64,000 nt of DNA from Luteolibacter sp. SL250 (GCF_026625605.1 NZ_CP113054.1:4712001-4776000); one strand, 5' to 3'; shown: positions 49,805 through 59,031, counted from the stretch's first letter. Notes: generated from the sequence alone by a model not told the origin. Program-made: numbers and translations.

Positions 49805-51028
49805 TCATTCCCCGCCGCAAAGACGCAGGAACTCATCGACCACGCTCTTCCAGCCATTTTCCCGCACCACCCGTGCATGAGCGGCATCCGCAAGGGCCTG
49901 CCTCCTTCGATCATCCAGCAGCAGCTCCGCCGTGCAGGCAGCAAGCGGGCCGGCACCATCTGCAATCTCCAGATGGACTCCGCTTTCAAGATCCAGGCCC
50001 TCCGCACCGATCGTCGTTGAAACGACCGGAACGCCCATCGCCATCGCTTCCAGGATCTTGATCCGCGTGCCTCCTCCCGCCAGCAGTGGCACGACCATCA
50101 GATCACACATCTTCAGATAGGGCCGGACATCATCCACCGAACCTGTGACCATGATGGATTCATCGTTCAGCGCCAGCTTCCGGATGGATTCGGGAGGATT
50201 GCGCCCGATCACCATGAAACGGACGCCCGGGATGGCACGCTTGATCACCGGATAGGCTTCCGCCACGAAAAATTCAACCGCCTGGATATTGGCCATCCAG
50301 TCCATCGAGCCGAGAAATCCGATGACGTCCGAGGCACTGCCGATCTCCTTCCGGGGAGCGAAATGATCGACGTCCACCCCTGTCGCAACGTGCCCCCGGA
50401 CATTATCCAGATGGTAGTTCTTGCGGGCATAGACGGAATCATCCTCCGAAACCGTGATCACCCCGTCAAACAGCCGCGACAGCTTCTCCTCCCACTTTGA
50501 AAACCGCCTGAACTGGTCCCGGAGATAGAAGCGTCCTATCAGCCTAGGGGAACTCTCCGCCAGCCGCTTCCAGATCACCGCCTCCATGTTGTGCTGGAAG
50601 AGGATCATCGGAGCCTTGCTTTCCAGATGGATGAAATTCGGAGCCGGAGTCAGGAAGTCACAAATGATCAGGTCGAAACGCTCCTTGGAAATTTCCGCCT
50701 TCAGCCAGTCCATCATGCCCTGCGAGCAGTATTTCTCCAACGCGTAGGGATAGGACGAAAGTACGAAGTTCCTCAACAGATCCCGGTAGAACCGCCACGT
50801 CCCCTTCGCCGTTTCCCGCCATGGCAGCCACACCTTTTCCGCCGCATACGGAGCGGAGGTTTCGTCCTCATGCAGCACCTGCCCCTCTGCCAGCAGAGCC
50901 AGATAGGTGACATGGTGACGCCTGCTGATCTCCTCAAGAGTGGCGTGGGTGCGCTTCTTCCCGCCGCTGTCGAGCGGAAACAAGGGGCCGGATTTGACCC
51001 AGAGGATGTTCATTGGTTCTGTCGGCAT
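49805..51028 (-). CDS. Family 4 glycosyltransferase (PEP-CTERM/EPS-type sugar transferase)
   Basis: A 407-residue GT-B enzyme. It opens MNILWVKSGPLFPLDSGGKK, a glycine-rich N-terminus like that of the PEP-CTERM/EpsH1-associated sugar transferase group, and carries GFLGSMDWMANIQAVEFF, a VRFMVIGRNPP strand and GGGTRIKILEAMAMGVPVV with the conserved Glu. It transfers a sugar from a nucleotide donor in the cytoplasm. Start MPTEPM at 51028; an internal ATG six residues in is also possible. It lies three bases from the stop of the GT39 gene on the same strand, so both are one operon. Confidence 0.9.
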   Translation of the reverse strand: MPTEPMNILWVKSGPLFPLDSGGKKRTHATLEEISRRHHVTYLALLAEGQVLHEDETSAPYAAEKVWLPWRETAKGTWRFYRDLLRNFVLSSYPYALEKYCSQGMMDWLKAEISKERFDLIICDFLTPAPNFIHLESKAPMILFQHNMEAVIWKRLAESSPRLIGRFYLRDQFRRFSKWEEKLSRLFDGVITVSEDDSVYARKNYHLDNVRGHVATGVDVDHFAPRKEIGSASDVIGFLGSMDWMANIQAVEFFVAEAYPVIKRAIPGVRFMVIGRNPPESIRKLALNDESIMVTGSVDDVRPYLKMCDLMVVPLLAGGGTRIKILEAMAMGVPVVSTTIGAEGLDLESGVHLEIADGAGPLAACTAELLLDDRRRQALADAAHARVVRENGWKSVVDEFLRLCGGE

Positions 51029-51031
51029 GCT

Positions 51032-52663
51032 TCAATGGAGGAAATTCGCGATGGTGAGATGGCTGAGCTGGTCCCGGCGTTCCACCGGTGCCTTCCGCAC
51101 CTGGGTGAACCGTTCGGGATGGCCTCGCATCGCCGCGCTCACGGCCTTCTGGTGCTGCCAGACCTGAGCTTCCGGCGTGCCATCATCCACAATCACATGG
51201 GTGATCCCGGCGTTTTCGAGAAGTTCGAAAAGCTCCTCATCCGTCGAGAAGCTCATCTCGTACCCCCGCCCCAGCCAATCGCTGGTGGAAAGCAGTTTGG
51301 TGCCCCGCTGGACCACCACCCGCTCCGGCGCCATCAACGCCGCCGCCGCCACCAGTGCACCTTCACCCTTTGAGTCCGAGCAGACAACCAGGTTCAGCGG
51401 GTCCCCGGAACTCCGCAGCATTTCCTCCAACGCGGGTGTCACTCCGTTGAATATCTTGGCCACCGGCCGGGCCGCCTTCCATGTGGCTGCCAGGGCAACC
51501 ACCACGACCAGGGCCCATGAAAGAAATGGGGGGCATTTCCCACCCAGTGCAAGCGCAGCCCGGTCAAGCGCCGCAAACCCCACGATCAAAACCGCCGGGA
51601 TGGCAGGCAGCAGGTAGCGCTCATCCAGTCCTGATGGTATGACACAATAGAACGCGAACACCGCGCCAACAGATCCCCACAACGCTGCCTCCAGCGGCGA
51701 AAGCTTCCGCTCCCGCTTCAACGTCCGCAGCGCCAGAACCGCCGCGACACAAGCAAGCAGCAACAATACCGGCCCCAGAACCAAAAGACTCTTCAGCGCG
51801 TAGTAGGGGATCGCCTGAAAGGCATACTCACTGGGCGGAGCGGCCGACATACCCTCCGCCGTGATATGGGAAGTCGCCACCAACCACGGAACGGCCAGCA
51901 GCACAACCGGAAGCGGTGCCAGCCACAATTTCGGCGACAGCACGGCTCTCCACCGTCCCGTCAGCAGTATGGCGGCGGGAGGTACCAGGGCCAGGAGCAG
52001 ACCCGACCCCTTTGTCAGAATCGCCGCTGCGGCCAGCACCCCGAAAGCGAGCGACCATATCGCCCTGCCCGTCGAAAGGAACCGCGCGAACGCAAGGACC
52101 GCCAACAGACAGAGGACCACCAGCAACATGTCCGACATGACGATCGCGGTGTAGCTTCTCACCAGATGCAGGGACGTGAAGAGAACCGCCGCCGACAGGG
52201 CCGGCGCAAAGCGCATCAACCGCCGGCCCGCCATGAAGATGATCCACGCCGCGAACGCTGTCAGGAACGCCGGCAACAGCAGCACCGCGGCCTTCGTCCG
52301 GGAAGGGATCAGCCATAGTCCCTCGATCAGATAGTATCCGGGGGGGTAGTGCCCGATCGCTACCTTTGGAAAGCGTGCGTAGTAGTCCTCGGCAAACCGC
52401 ATGGGGTGGACTCCGTTCCAAAGAGGCCCGGTGAGATAGTCCCGCACCATCAAGCCCGTCACCACATGCGCCGCTTCATCCGGGTGTCCGCCAAAATCGG
52501 ATTGATAGGCTCCGCTGCGGATCTGTAGGGTCAGTGTCAGGGCCAGCAGAAGGCAGAATATGCCAATCAGGATCCATTTCGATCCCGCCCCCCCAGGTGA
52601 TCCTTCTTTCGACGCAATCAATTCACTATATTTGGATGAAAATTTCCGGAGCATTACGATCAC
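51032..52663 (-). CDS. GT39/ArnT-like membrane glycosyltransferase
   Basis: A 543-residue membrane protein with about eleven helices, of the dolichyl-phosphate-mannose mannosyltransferase type. The conserved acidic residues follow the first helix (SDFGGHPDEAAHV); these are the metal/catalytic pair in PMT and ArnT enzymes. It uses a polyprenyl-phosphate sugar on the periplasmic side. A donor would be made by the GT2 enzyme at 53349-54482, a natural pairing. The start is at 52663 or 52654; it lies within or just beside the divergent methyltransferase start. A soluble C-terminal region follows the helices. Confidence 0.87.
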   Translation of the reverse strand: MIVMLRKFSSKYSELIASKEGSPGGAGSKWILIGIFCLLLALTLTLQIRSGAYQSDFGGHPDEAAHVVTGLMVRDYLTGPLWNGVHPMRFAEDYYARFPKVAIGHYPPGYYLIEGLWLIPSRTKAAVLLLPAFLTAFAAWIIFMAGRRLMRFAPALSAAVLFTSLHLVRSYTAIVMSDMLLVVLCLLAVLAFARFLSTGRAIWSLAFGVLAAAAILTKGSGLLLALVPPAAILLTGRWRAVLSPKLWLAPLPVVLLAVPWLVATSHITAEGMSAAPPSEYAFQAIPYYALKSLLVLGPVLLLLACVAAVLALRTLKRERKLSPLEAALWGSVGAVFAFYCVIPSGLDERYLLPAIPAVLIVGFAALDRAALALGGKCPPFLSWALVVVVALAATWKAARPVAKIFNGVTPALEEMLRSSGDPLNLVVCSDSKGEGALVAAAALMAPERVVVQRGTKLLSTSDWLGRGYEMSFSTDEELFELLENAGITHVIVDDGTPEAQVWQHQKAVSAAMRGHPERFTQVRKAPVERRDQLSHLTIANFLH

Positions 52664-53352
52664 CAGACGATGAGGATTTCGACATGAGTGCCGCCACTTA
52701 TGACGAACAGCTCCAGCGCGGGCTTTCCATCAGTGGAGAGAACAAGGAGTTCTTCGCCTCCCAGCGCATGGAGTGGCTCCGCCAACGGCTGGACGGCCTG
52801 ACCTTCCAGGCCCGGAACTGCCTTGATTTCGGATGCGGCACCGGCACTTCGACACCGTATTTTTTCGATCTCCTGAACGCAACCTCCGTGATCGGGGCGG
52901 ATCCTTCGGAAGCTTCGCTTGAAATCGCGCGCGCTGACTGGGGTTCGCTCGCCGCCACGTATGTCCAGCCGGAAGCGGTCCCTGAGGGCGGCATCGACCT
53001 CGCCTTCTGCAATGGCGTTTTCCACCACATCGACCCGGAGAATCGTGCCGGGGCGGCCGCGCTGGTGTATCGCAGCCTGCGCCCGGGCGGCCTTTTCGCC
53101 TTCTGGGAAAACAACCCCTGGAATCCGCTCACCCGGTTGTCCATGCGGCGGGTGCCCTTTGATGCGGATGCGATCATGCTCTGGCCGGGGGAAACACGCC
53201 GCCTCCTGAAGGGTTGTGGATTCGAGGTGCTGTTCACGGATTATAAATTCTTCTTCCCCCGTCCCCTGGCAGCGCTGCGGTTCCTGGAACCGAGCCTCCG
53301 CTGGTGTGTGATGGGCGCACAGTATCTCGTCCTGTGCCGCAAGCCGGGCTAG
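52636..53352 (+). CDS. SAM-dependent methyltransferase
   Basis: A 238-residue class I methyltransferase. Motif I is LDFGCGTGTSTP, followed by SVIGADPSEASLEIA (acidic residue for SAM), the LAFCNGVFHHIDPENR segment and LRPGGLFAFWENNPWNP. The N-terminal DFDMSAATYDEQLQRGLSIS resembles methyltransferases linked to glycosyltransferases. The start at 52636 is favoured because homologues include the FD residues before the ATG at 52684, but then it overlaps the GT39 5' end by 28 bases. The substrate is probably a sugar or lipid intermediate. Confidence 0.85.
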   Translation: MKISGALRSPDDEDFDMSAATYDEQLQRGLSISGENKEFFASQRMEWLRQRLDGLTFQARNCLDFGCGTGTSTPYFFDLLNATSVIGADPSEASLEIARADWGSLAATYVQPEAVPEGGIDLAFCNGVFHHIDPENRAGAAALVYRSLRPGGLFAFWENNPWNPLTRLSMRRVPFDADAIMLWPGETRRLLKGCGFEVLFTDYKFFFPRPLAALRFLEPSLRWCVMGAQYLVLCRKPG

Positions 53353-54482
53353 TGCGCCTTCTCCCCTTTCTTGAAGACGTGGATGGCCAGCAGGCCGATC
53401 GCCCACAAGGCCGGGACACTGAGGAAGTGGATGATCGGGAGCAGCACTCCCGCAAGATCCAGCCCGCCGAAGTGGACCATCCCCCACCGGACGACGATCC
53501 CGCCTACGCAGAGCGTCTCAAGCAGCAGAAGCCCCAGCAGAAGGAAGAACAGGCTGTCCTCCTCCAGGCCGAGAAGCTTCCGAGTGAGAGCGGTGGAACG
53601 CTCCTTTCCGACAAGGAACAGCACACAACTGAACACATACAACTGCGCCCCGGTCAGCCCCCCGAGCAGAAGCAACGCCTGGGAGTGTACGTCGAACACG
53701 TTGAAAATCCCGATCTGGACCGGGCCAAGGATGAGCGCGGCCACCTGGAGCAACGTGCTGGCAATGAGGAGCAGCAACCCCACCGACTCGAAAAACTGCG
53801 GCCGTTCCGAAAGGATGAACAGCAGATGCCGCATCCCGTCCCGCCACGTCTTGAGGTGGGCGACCCGCCCGGCGCGGTGGGGACGGAGTCCGGAAGGGAT
53901 CTCCACCATCTTCGCCTTTGCCTTCAGCGCCTTGATCAGGAGTTCCGAGGCGAACTCCATCCCTGACGAGCGGATGCGCCAGGTCTTGTAAGCTTCCTTC
54001 CGCACGCAGCGGAAGCCGGAGTTGCAGTCACTCAGTCTCCCTTTGAAAAACAGGTTGATCAACGTGGTGAGAACCGGAGTGCCCAGGTAATGGTGTATGG
54101 GCGGCATGGCCCCGGGCTGCACGGTTCCCTTCAATCTGGAGGCAATGGCCATGTCAGCGCCTTCCCGGATGGCAGCTCTGTATAGCTCCAGACTGTGCTC
54201 CAGCATGTAGGTCGCGTCCGCATCCGCGAACATCACATAACGGCCTTCCGCCGCCTCGAATCCACCCCGCAGTGCCGCCCCATAACCCTTTTCACCCACC
54301 TCCACCACCCTGGCGCCATTGGCCCGGGCAATCTCACGGGATTCGTCCGTGCTGCCGTTATCCGCCACCAGAATCTCAAAGCTGATGGACTCATCCACCT
54401 CCAGGGATTTCCTGACTTCGTTGATGCAATAAGCGAGGGTTTCCGCCTCATTCAGGCAGGGGAATAAGAACGTCAGATCCAT
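53349..54482 (-). CDS. GT2 enzyme, dolichyl-phosphate-mannose-synthase-like
   Basis: A 377-residue protein with an N-terminal GT2 domain (LTFLFPCLNEAETLAYCI, LVADNGSTDESREIA and metal-binding MFADADATY) and C-terminal membrane helices (about 240-370, roughly four). This resembles DPMS/GtrB-type enzymes that make polyprenyl-phosphate sugars for periplasmic transferases; the GT39-like enzyme nearby is the likely user. Its stop overlaps the methyltransferase stop by four bases (convergent). Confidence 0.9.
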   Translation of the reverse strand: MDLTFLFPCLNEAETLAYCINEVRKSLEVDESISFEILVADNGSTDESREIARANGARVVEVGEKGYGAALRGGFEAAEGRYVMFADADATYMLEHSLELYRAAIREGADMAIASRLKGTVQPGAMPPIHHYLGTPVLTTLINLFFKGRLSDCNSGFRCVRKEAYKTWRIRSSGMEFASELLIKALKAKAKMVEIPSGLRPHRAGRVAHLKTWRDGMRHLLFILSERPQFFESVGLLLLIASTLLQVAALILGPVQIGIFNVFDVHSQALLLLGGLTGAQLYVFSCVLFLVGKERSTALTRKLLGLEEDSLFFLLLGLLLLETLCVGGIVVRWGMVHFGGLDLAGVLLPIIHFLSVPALWAIGLLAIHVFKKGEKAH

Positions 54483-54665
54483 AATATATTAGCCGTCACC
54501 GCTTCCAACACGGAAATCTAACGGAGAATCGTCGGCGTCACTTGCTTTTGACAAGGAGAATTGTAACCACCGTTCCTATCACGATTGCGTGTTGCACTTT
54601 TATCCCCAACCCTCTTTAATCCCGCTTGGCATTCCGCAAGATTCAGAATCATCCCTACTTCCGCC

Positions 54666-54932
54666 ATGAAAAATCTCCCACTCCTCGGCCAGACGATCAA
54701 GTTCGCAGGCATTTCGATCTCCGCAATCGCCGCACTGGGTGTCACCAGCTGCATCACTCCAAGCGAAAAGGAGTTCAAGGCCCAGCACGGCTTCAAGCGT
54801 TCGGATTTTTTCGGCAAGAGGAACAGTGAATTTGTTCCCCGCGCCGCGAGGAAACTCGGTGAAACCTATCATCATTCACCAGGCGCGGATTCACCCAGCG
54901 AGGAAAGCACCGCTGGTCTTTCGATCAAGTGA
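54666..54932 (+). CDS. Small predicted lipoprotein
   Basis: An 88-residue protein with a lipoprotein signal ending in the lipobox VTSC (Cys at residue 28) after a hydrophobic stretch (KFAGISISAIAALG). The mature part is short, charged and helical (EKEFKAQHGFKRSDFFGKRN), ending Ser-rich. I do not recognise the family. The ATG at 54666 was chosen because the lipoprotein signal begins there. Its last 60 bases overlap the convergent deacetylase-like gene. Confidence 0.6.
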   Translation: MKNLPLLGQTIKFAGISISAIAALGVTSCITPSEKEFKAQHGFKRSDFFGKRNSEFVPRAARKLGETYHHSPGADSPSEESTAGLSIK

Positions 54933-55990
54933 TCCCGGTGTTGGTTGGGACTACCGGCGCATCCATCCTCAAGAGCATGGATGAGATTCGCCGTTTCCCG
55001 GGCTGACACATAGTGCAGCCGGACCCCCGCTGGCAGTTGGCTGGCCAGCGCCTCATGGAAACGGTGCGCCGGCTCACCAAAAAATGCCGGCATGTTGCGC
55101 TCCAGAGCGGCGTGGGTGTGCAGCTTCACGAACACCCAGTTGGGGCGCTCCAGCACGCCTATCGCCTGCTGGGTCCATAGATCGAACCTCTCCAGAGTTG
55201 GGAGGTTGGCGCCACTCAGTTCCGCATTTTCCAACCGGGGGACAATCCCCCATTTGCGCTTGCGGAAATTAGGAGCCAACGGTCCCTGGACGCAAAGCAG
55301 GTGGTCTGACTGGTCGCGGAGCCGGGACGATTTACCGACCTGGGCATGTGTTCCCTGATCATGCGACCTCGGCTTGTCGGTTTGCCGGGCGTAGTAGATG
55401 GAATTGACCATTCTCGCCTGGGTGGGATGCGGCGCGGAAGGCATCGTGAAATCCGCAAAGCAACCGGCGGCCCGGAGGACCTCCAACTCCCGGTGAACCC
55501 CACAATTGATGCAGCGCGGATCGGAATTGTCCAAGGCCCAGTTCCCATGGACAAACCCGAACCGGGGTGTGCCGTCCGGGCCGCCTCCCAGAAAGCCATG
55601 GCTCCGGTAGCGGTCAACCCCCTCCTTCAGGACGAAGGCCAGGTTCTCCGCATTGTCATCATGGTGGTGCAATTGGAGCTCAACCTCGCTGCCCGTTTCA
55701 CCGCACAGTGCCGCAAGACGGTCCAGGATCTCCTGATCATACTGCTCGATCGGATAGAAGAACGTCTGCTTCGGCGGGGCTCCGTCCACATCACGGAACT
55801 CCCGGGTGAACCTGGTGAACTTCTCCTGCCACAGGTCCATCCGCCGCAGCGCACCATCCCGGTCGGTCCGGTGGAACGGCTCGAAGTGATCACAGACACT
55901 GAGCATGATGTCTGTCGGCAGATCAGGATCCGCCTGTCCAGGACGACGGCAAATCCAGGGGAGCAACCACTTGTCAACGGCACGTATCAT
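54872..55990 (-). CDS. Polysaccharide-deacetylase-like protein of the EPS locus
   Basis: A 372-residue cytoplasmic-looking protein without signal peptide. Metal-binding-type residues appear in SVCDHFEPFHR, in the histidine cluster LQLHHHDDNAENL and in FGFVHGNWALDNS, which suggests a NodB-like barrel of the polysaccharide deacetylase superfamily, though the classic motifs are altered. The middle carries Cys residues (CINCGVHREL). It lies eight bases downstream of the GT2 gene stop (55998) and on the same strand, so they form an operon. A role in modifying the polymer is plausible but unproven. Confidence 0.6.
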   Translation of the reverse strand: MIRAVDKWLLPWICRRPGQADPDLPTDIMLSVCDHFEPFHRTDRDGALRRMDLWQEKFTRFTREFRDVDGAPPKQTFFYPIEQYDQEILDRLAALCGETGSEVELQLHHHDDNAENLAFVLKEGVDRYRSHGFLGGGPDGTPRFGFVHGNWALDNSDPRCINCGVHRELEVLRAAGCFADFTMPSAPHPTQARMVNSIYYARQTDKPRSHDQGTHAQVGKSSRLRDQSDHLLCVQGPLAPNFRKRKWGIVPRLENAELSGANLPTLERFDLWTQQAIGVLERPNWVFVKLHTHAALERNMPAFFGEPAHRFHEALASQLPAGVRLHYVSARETANLIHALEDGCAGSPNQHRDHLIERPAVLSSLGESAPGE

Positions 55991-55997
55991 AACTTTT

Positions 55998-57128
55998 TCA
56001 CCAACCTGTTGGTTTTCTAACAGTTCGCATCCTGATGTAGCGCAGCAGGCCCAGGATGCACAGGTACTGCAGATAAAGAAATCCTCCGGGAATACTGAAA
56101 ATCCTCAACTTGCGGAGTGCCGGAGCCATGCCCATGATGGCAAACGCGTAGGCAGCGAGCTGCAACGCGAAGAGAACGGGATAGATCCCGCCGGAGGGCA
56201 CGAGCAGAGCGTTGGTGGCGAAACAAGCCATCAGCAGGAATGGCACGGCAAGCCGCAGGTATTTGTGTGACAACAGTTGGAGCCACAGCCGACTGCGGAA
56301 TGGAACCAACCACCCCGGATAACGGAACAGCATCTGGAAGTTCCCCGCCAGCGTCCGGGTCTTGCGCCTCCGCTCATTGCCCGTGGTCAGTTCCTGGGGG
56401 TCATAGGCCCGGGCTTCAGGCTCGAACAGAACGCGTCCTCCGCCCTGCAGGGCCAACATTGGCACCACCACATCGTCCAGCAGGGTATCCGCCGGCAGCA
56501 CCCGGTAGCAATCCGCCCGCAGGGCATAAATCGCCCCGGTGCATCCAATGCAGGAGTCGATCTCCGATTCCGCCAACCTGATGAACTTTTCGAGCTTCCA
56601 GTACAGATCGATCCCCTTTCCGGGTCCCTCCGCAGTCGCCTTGATTTCCAGGCTTCCGCTCACCCCCACAATGGCAGCATCCGAAAATGGCATCACAAGC
56701 CGCAGGATGGCTGAAGGATCGAACTCCTGCCTCACGTCCGCAAAGACCAGGATGGTTCCTCTCGCGGCAGCCACCCCTTGGTTGAGCCCTTCCGCCTTGC
56801 CGCATCGCACCGATTCGATCGTCCTGCCCCTATCCCCGGCGGAGCTTCTGCTCAGCTCCGCAGTGGCATCATCACAGCCATCGCATACAACGACCACCTC
56901 GAGTTCTCCGGGATAGTCGCACTGCAGGAGGTTTTCGAGCTTTCCGGTGATCCGCTTTCCCTCGTTGTGGGCGATCATGACCACCGACACGACCGGCCAT
57001 TCCTGATCATACGCCTCTGCGGGCACTTTGGGTGCCCGCAGCCGGCAGGCGATCCAGAGCAACACCGGGTAGCCGACATTGGCGTATGCGACCAACAGAA
57101 GGCTGAACCAAAAAAGGACCTCTAACAT
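55998..57128 (-). CDS. Membrane GT2 glycosyltransferase (cellulose-synthase-like)
   Basis: A 376-residue protein: one N-terminal helix (LEVLFWFSLLLVAYANVGYP), a GT2 catalytic domain (VVSVVMIAHNEGKRI, VVVVCDGCDDATAE, LVFADVRQEFDP, and the acceptor-side RRRKTRTLAGNFQML resembling the QxxRW region), then C-terminal helices. This is the processive-type GT2 architecture. The ATG at 57128 opens directly on the membrane helix; 57194 is in frame. It is probably an operon with the deacetylase-like gene and divergent from the dehydrogenase gene. Confidence 0.9.
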   Translation of the reverse strand: MLEVLFWFSLLLVAYANVGYPVLLWIACRLRAPKVPAEAYDQEWPVVSVVMIAHNEGKRITGKLENLLQCDYPGELEVVVVCDGCDDATAELSRSSAGDRGRTIESVRCGKAEGLNQGVAAARGTILVFADVRQEFDPSAILRLVMPFSDAAIVGVSGSLEIKATAEGPGKGIDLYWKLEKFIRLAESEIDSCIGCTGAIYALRADCYRVLPADTLLDDVVVPMLALQGGGRVLFEPEARAYDPQELTTGNERRRKTRTLAGNFQMLFRYPGWLVPFRSRLWLQLLSHKYLRLAVPFLLMACFATNALLVPSGGIYPVLFALQLAAYAFAIMGMAPALRKLRIFSIPGGFLYLQYLCILGLLRYIRMRTVRKPTGW

Positions 57129-57377
57129 AATCCGGCACGGAAGCACTGCCATCCGAACGCAGGCAGGGTGCCAAGCGCGTCCGGCGGCTGTCAAGGACCT
57201 GCGGGGGGCATTCTCCCCGCCACATGACCCGGTGCGCGCACCCTACCACAAGCATGTCCGGACAGCCGATCCCACAGCCAGTCATACGTCACCGGCAGCG
57301 GACATCCCGCCCCGTCCGTTGGATGGCCGGAGGTTGACGTTGACCGCACCGGAGGCATCCGCCATCGTCAAACTTTA

Positions 57378-58706
57378 ATGCAATCTGACGCCTCACCCAA
57401 AGAGCAGTTTTCCATCAGCGTCTTCGGACTTGGATATGTCGGCAGCGTCGTTGCGGCGCTTCTTGCCAGCCGCGGACACAAGGTCATCGGAGTGGATGTC
57501 ATCCAGTCGAAGGTCGATGCGATGAATGCGGGCGAGGCGACCTTCCATGAGCCGGGGCTGGCTGAACTCACCTCCGGAGCCCACCGCGCCAAGCTCCTGC
57601 GCGCCACCACTGACACCGCCGAGGCGATCGCCGGAACGGACATCTCCCTCGTCTGCGTGGGCACGCCGTCCACCGCCGCCGGCTCACTCGACCTTGCGTT
57701 CGTCGAAGAGGTGACCGGCAATATCGGGGCCGCTCTCCGCGCCAAGTCCACCCGCCACCATCTCATCTACCGCAGCACGATGCTGCCGGGATCCACACGC
57801 GGACTGGTGGACACCCACCTGAAGGATCTGGTGGATGACCTGAAGCTTCAGGTTTTCTTCTATCCGGAGTTCCTGCGTCAGGGCACCGCCGTGAAGGACA
57901 TGATCGAGCCGAGCCTTTCCGTCGTTGGCTCGTATGACCCGGAAGTCGACATCTCCGCGATCCGGAAGATCTTCGATGCTTCGACGGAACAGACTGACCT
58001 GGAATCCGCGGAACTGATCAAGTATGCCTGCAACGCTTTCCACGCCGCCAAGGTCTCCTTCGCGAATGAGATCGGCCGGATCAGCAAGGGCATCGGAGTG
58101 GATGCGGTGAACGTCATGCGGGTGATCTGCCAAGACACCCGGCTGAACATCTCCCCTTATTATCTCCGGCCTGGCACGCCATTCGGCGGTTCCTGCCTGC
58201 CAAAGGATGTCAGCGCCCTCAACCACCTTTCCCGTTCCCGGGCGCTTTCCACCCCCATGCTCGACAGCCTGCTGGCCAGCAACGAGGACCACATGGACCA
58301 CCTCACGGAGATGGTGGAAACGGCCGCCAGCCCCCGGGTGCTGCTGCTGGGACTCTCATTCAAGGAGCAGACCGACGACCTGCGGGGCAGTGCGGCGTTT
58401 GAACTCGCAACCCGCCTGCTGCTCAAGAACTACGACGTCGGAATCTATGATCCACTGATCGTCCCCGCCAACTTCACAGGCGCGGTCGGTCGCATCGCCA
58501 GCCTCCGGCTGCCGAACCTCACCTCACTGCTGAAAAGCGACCTGGCGGCCGCCCTCCGGGAAAAGGATACCATCGTCGTGTTCAACCGCTGCGCCGACGT
58601 GAGTCATCTGGCGGAACATCTGGCCCCGCGGCACAAGATCATCGACGTAGCGTCCTGGCCGGAGCTCGCCAGCCTCTCGGCCTCCTACACCGGCATCTGC
58701 TGGTGA
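57378..58706 (+). CDS. Nucleotide-sugar 6-dehydrogenase (UDP-glucose/GDP-mannose type)
   Basis: A 442-residue NAD-dependent enzyme that oxidises a nucleotide sugar to its uronic acid. The Rossmann motif GLGYVG (17-22), the ELIKYACNAFHAAK segment (Lys216, Asn219) and catalytic Cys273 in FGGSCLPKD are intact. The wording FGGSCLPKDVSAL and the PYYLRPGTPF loop are close to GDP-mannose 6-dehydrogenase (AlgD), though UDP-glucose as substrate is not excluded. It supplies uronic acid for the polymer. The dehydrogenase is divergent from the GT2 gene. Confidence 0.92.
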   Translation: MQSDASPKEQFSISVFGLGYVGSVVAALLASRGHKVIGVDVIQSKVDAMNAGEATFHEPGLAELTSGAHRAKLLRATTDTAEAIAGTDISLVCVGTPSTAAGSLDLAFVEEVTGNIGAALRAKSTRHHLIYRSTMLPGSTRGLVDTHLKDLVDDLKLQVFFYPEFLRQGTAVKDMIEPSLSVVGSYDPEVDISAIRKIFDASTEQTDLESAELIKYACNAFHAAKVSFANEIGRISKGIGVDAVNVMRVICQDTRLNISPYYLRPGTPFGGSCLPKDVSALNHLSRSRALSTPMLDSLLASNEDHMDHLTEMVETAASPRVLLLGLSFKEQTDDLRGSAAFELATRLLLKNYDVGIYDPLIVPANFTGAVGRIASLRLPNLTSLLKSDLAAALREKDTIVVFNRCADVSHLAEHLAPRHKIIDVASWPELASLSASYTGICW

Positions 58707-58783
58707 CCTCCGCAGCCCACCGCCCCGATTGCCATACCAGCCAATCAGTGCTATCCAAAGCCCCACCAGCCCACCCTTCCAAC

Positions 58784-59014
58784 ATGGTCACAACAAGCCG
58801 GCATCCACGCCATCCAAAAGCCTACACCATTCTTGAATCGCTCATCCTCCTCGGGATCCTTGCAATTCTTTCCTGGGTGGGGATCGCGCTGTACAGGCAC
58901 CACGGAAAAGCCGCCGAACCCAAAAGCCTGAATCCACCCGCACCAGCCGCCGAGGCTGGAGGTGGCCCTGTAAGTCCGCCGCCTCCAGCCGGAAGCGGCG
59001 CCCCCAAAGAGTGA
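58784..59014 (+). CDS. Short pilin-like membrane protein
   Basis: A 76-residue protein whose N-terminus reads AYTILESLILLGILAILSWV, close to the type IV pilin/pseudopilin leader (FTLIELLVVIAIIAIL) with Glu at the fifth position after the presumed cleavage. The residue before is Ala, not the usual Gly. A single helix is followed by a proline-rich tail (PAPAAEAGGGPVSPPPPAG). The size is far too small for a folded pilin. The start ATG at 58784 follows the dehydrogenase by 77 bases on the same strand; the next gene start is within about 20 bases. Confidence 0.55.
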   Translation: MVTTSRHPRHPKAYTILESLILLGILAILSWVGIALYRHHGKAAEPKSLNPPAPAAEAGGGPVSPPPPAGSGAPKE

Positions 59015-59031
59015 CGCCAGATCCGGCGACC

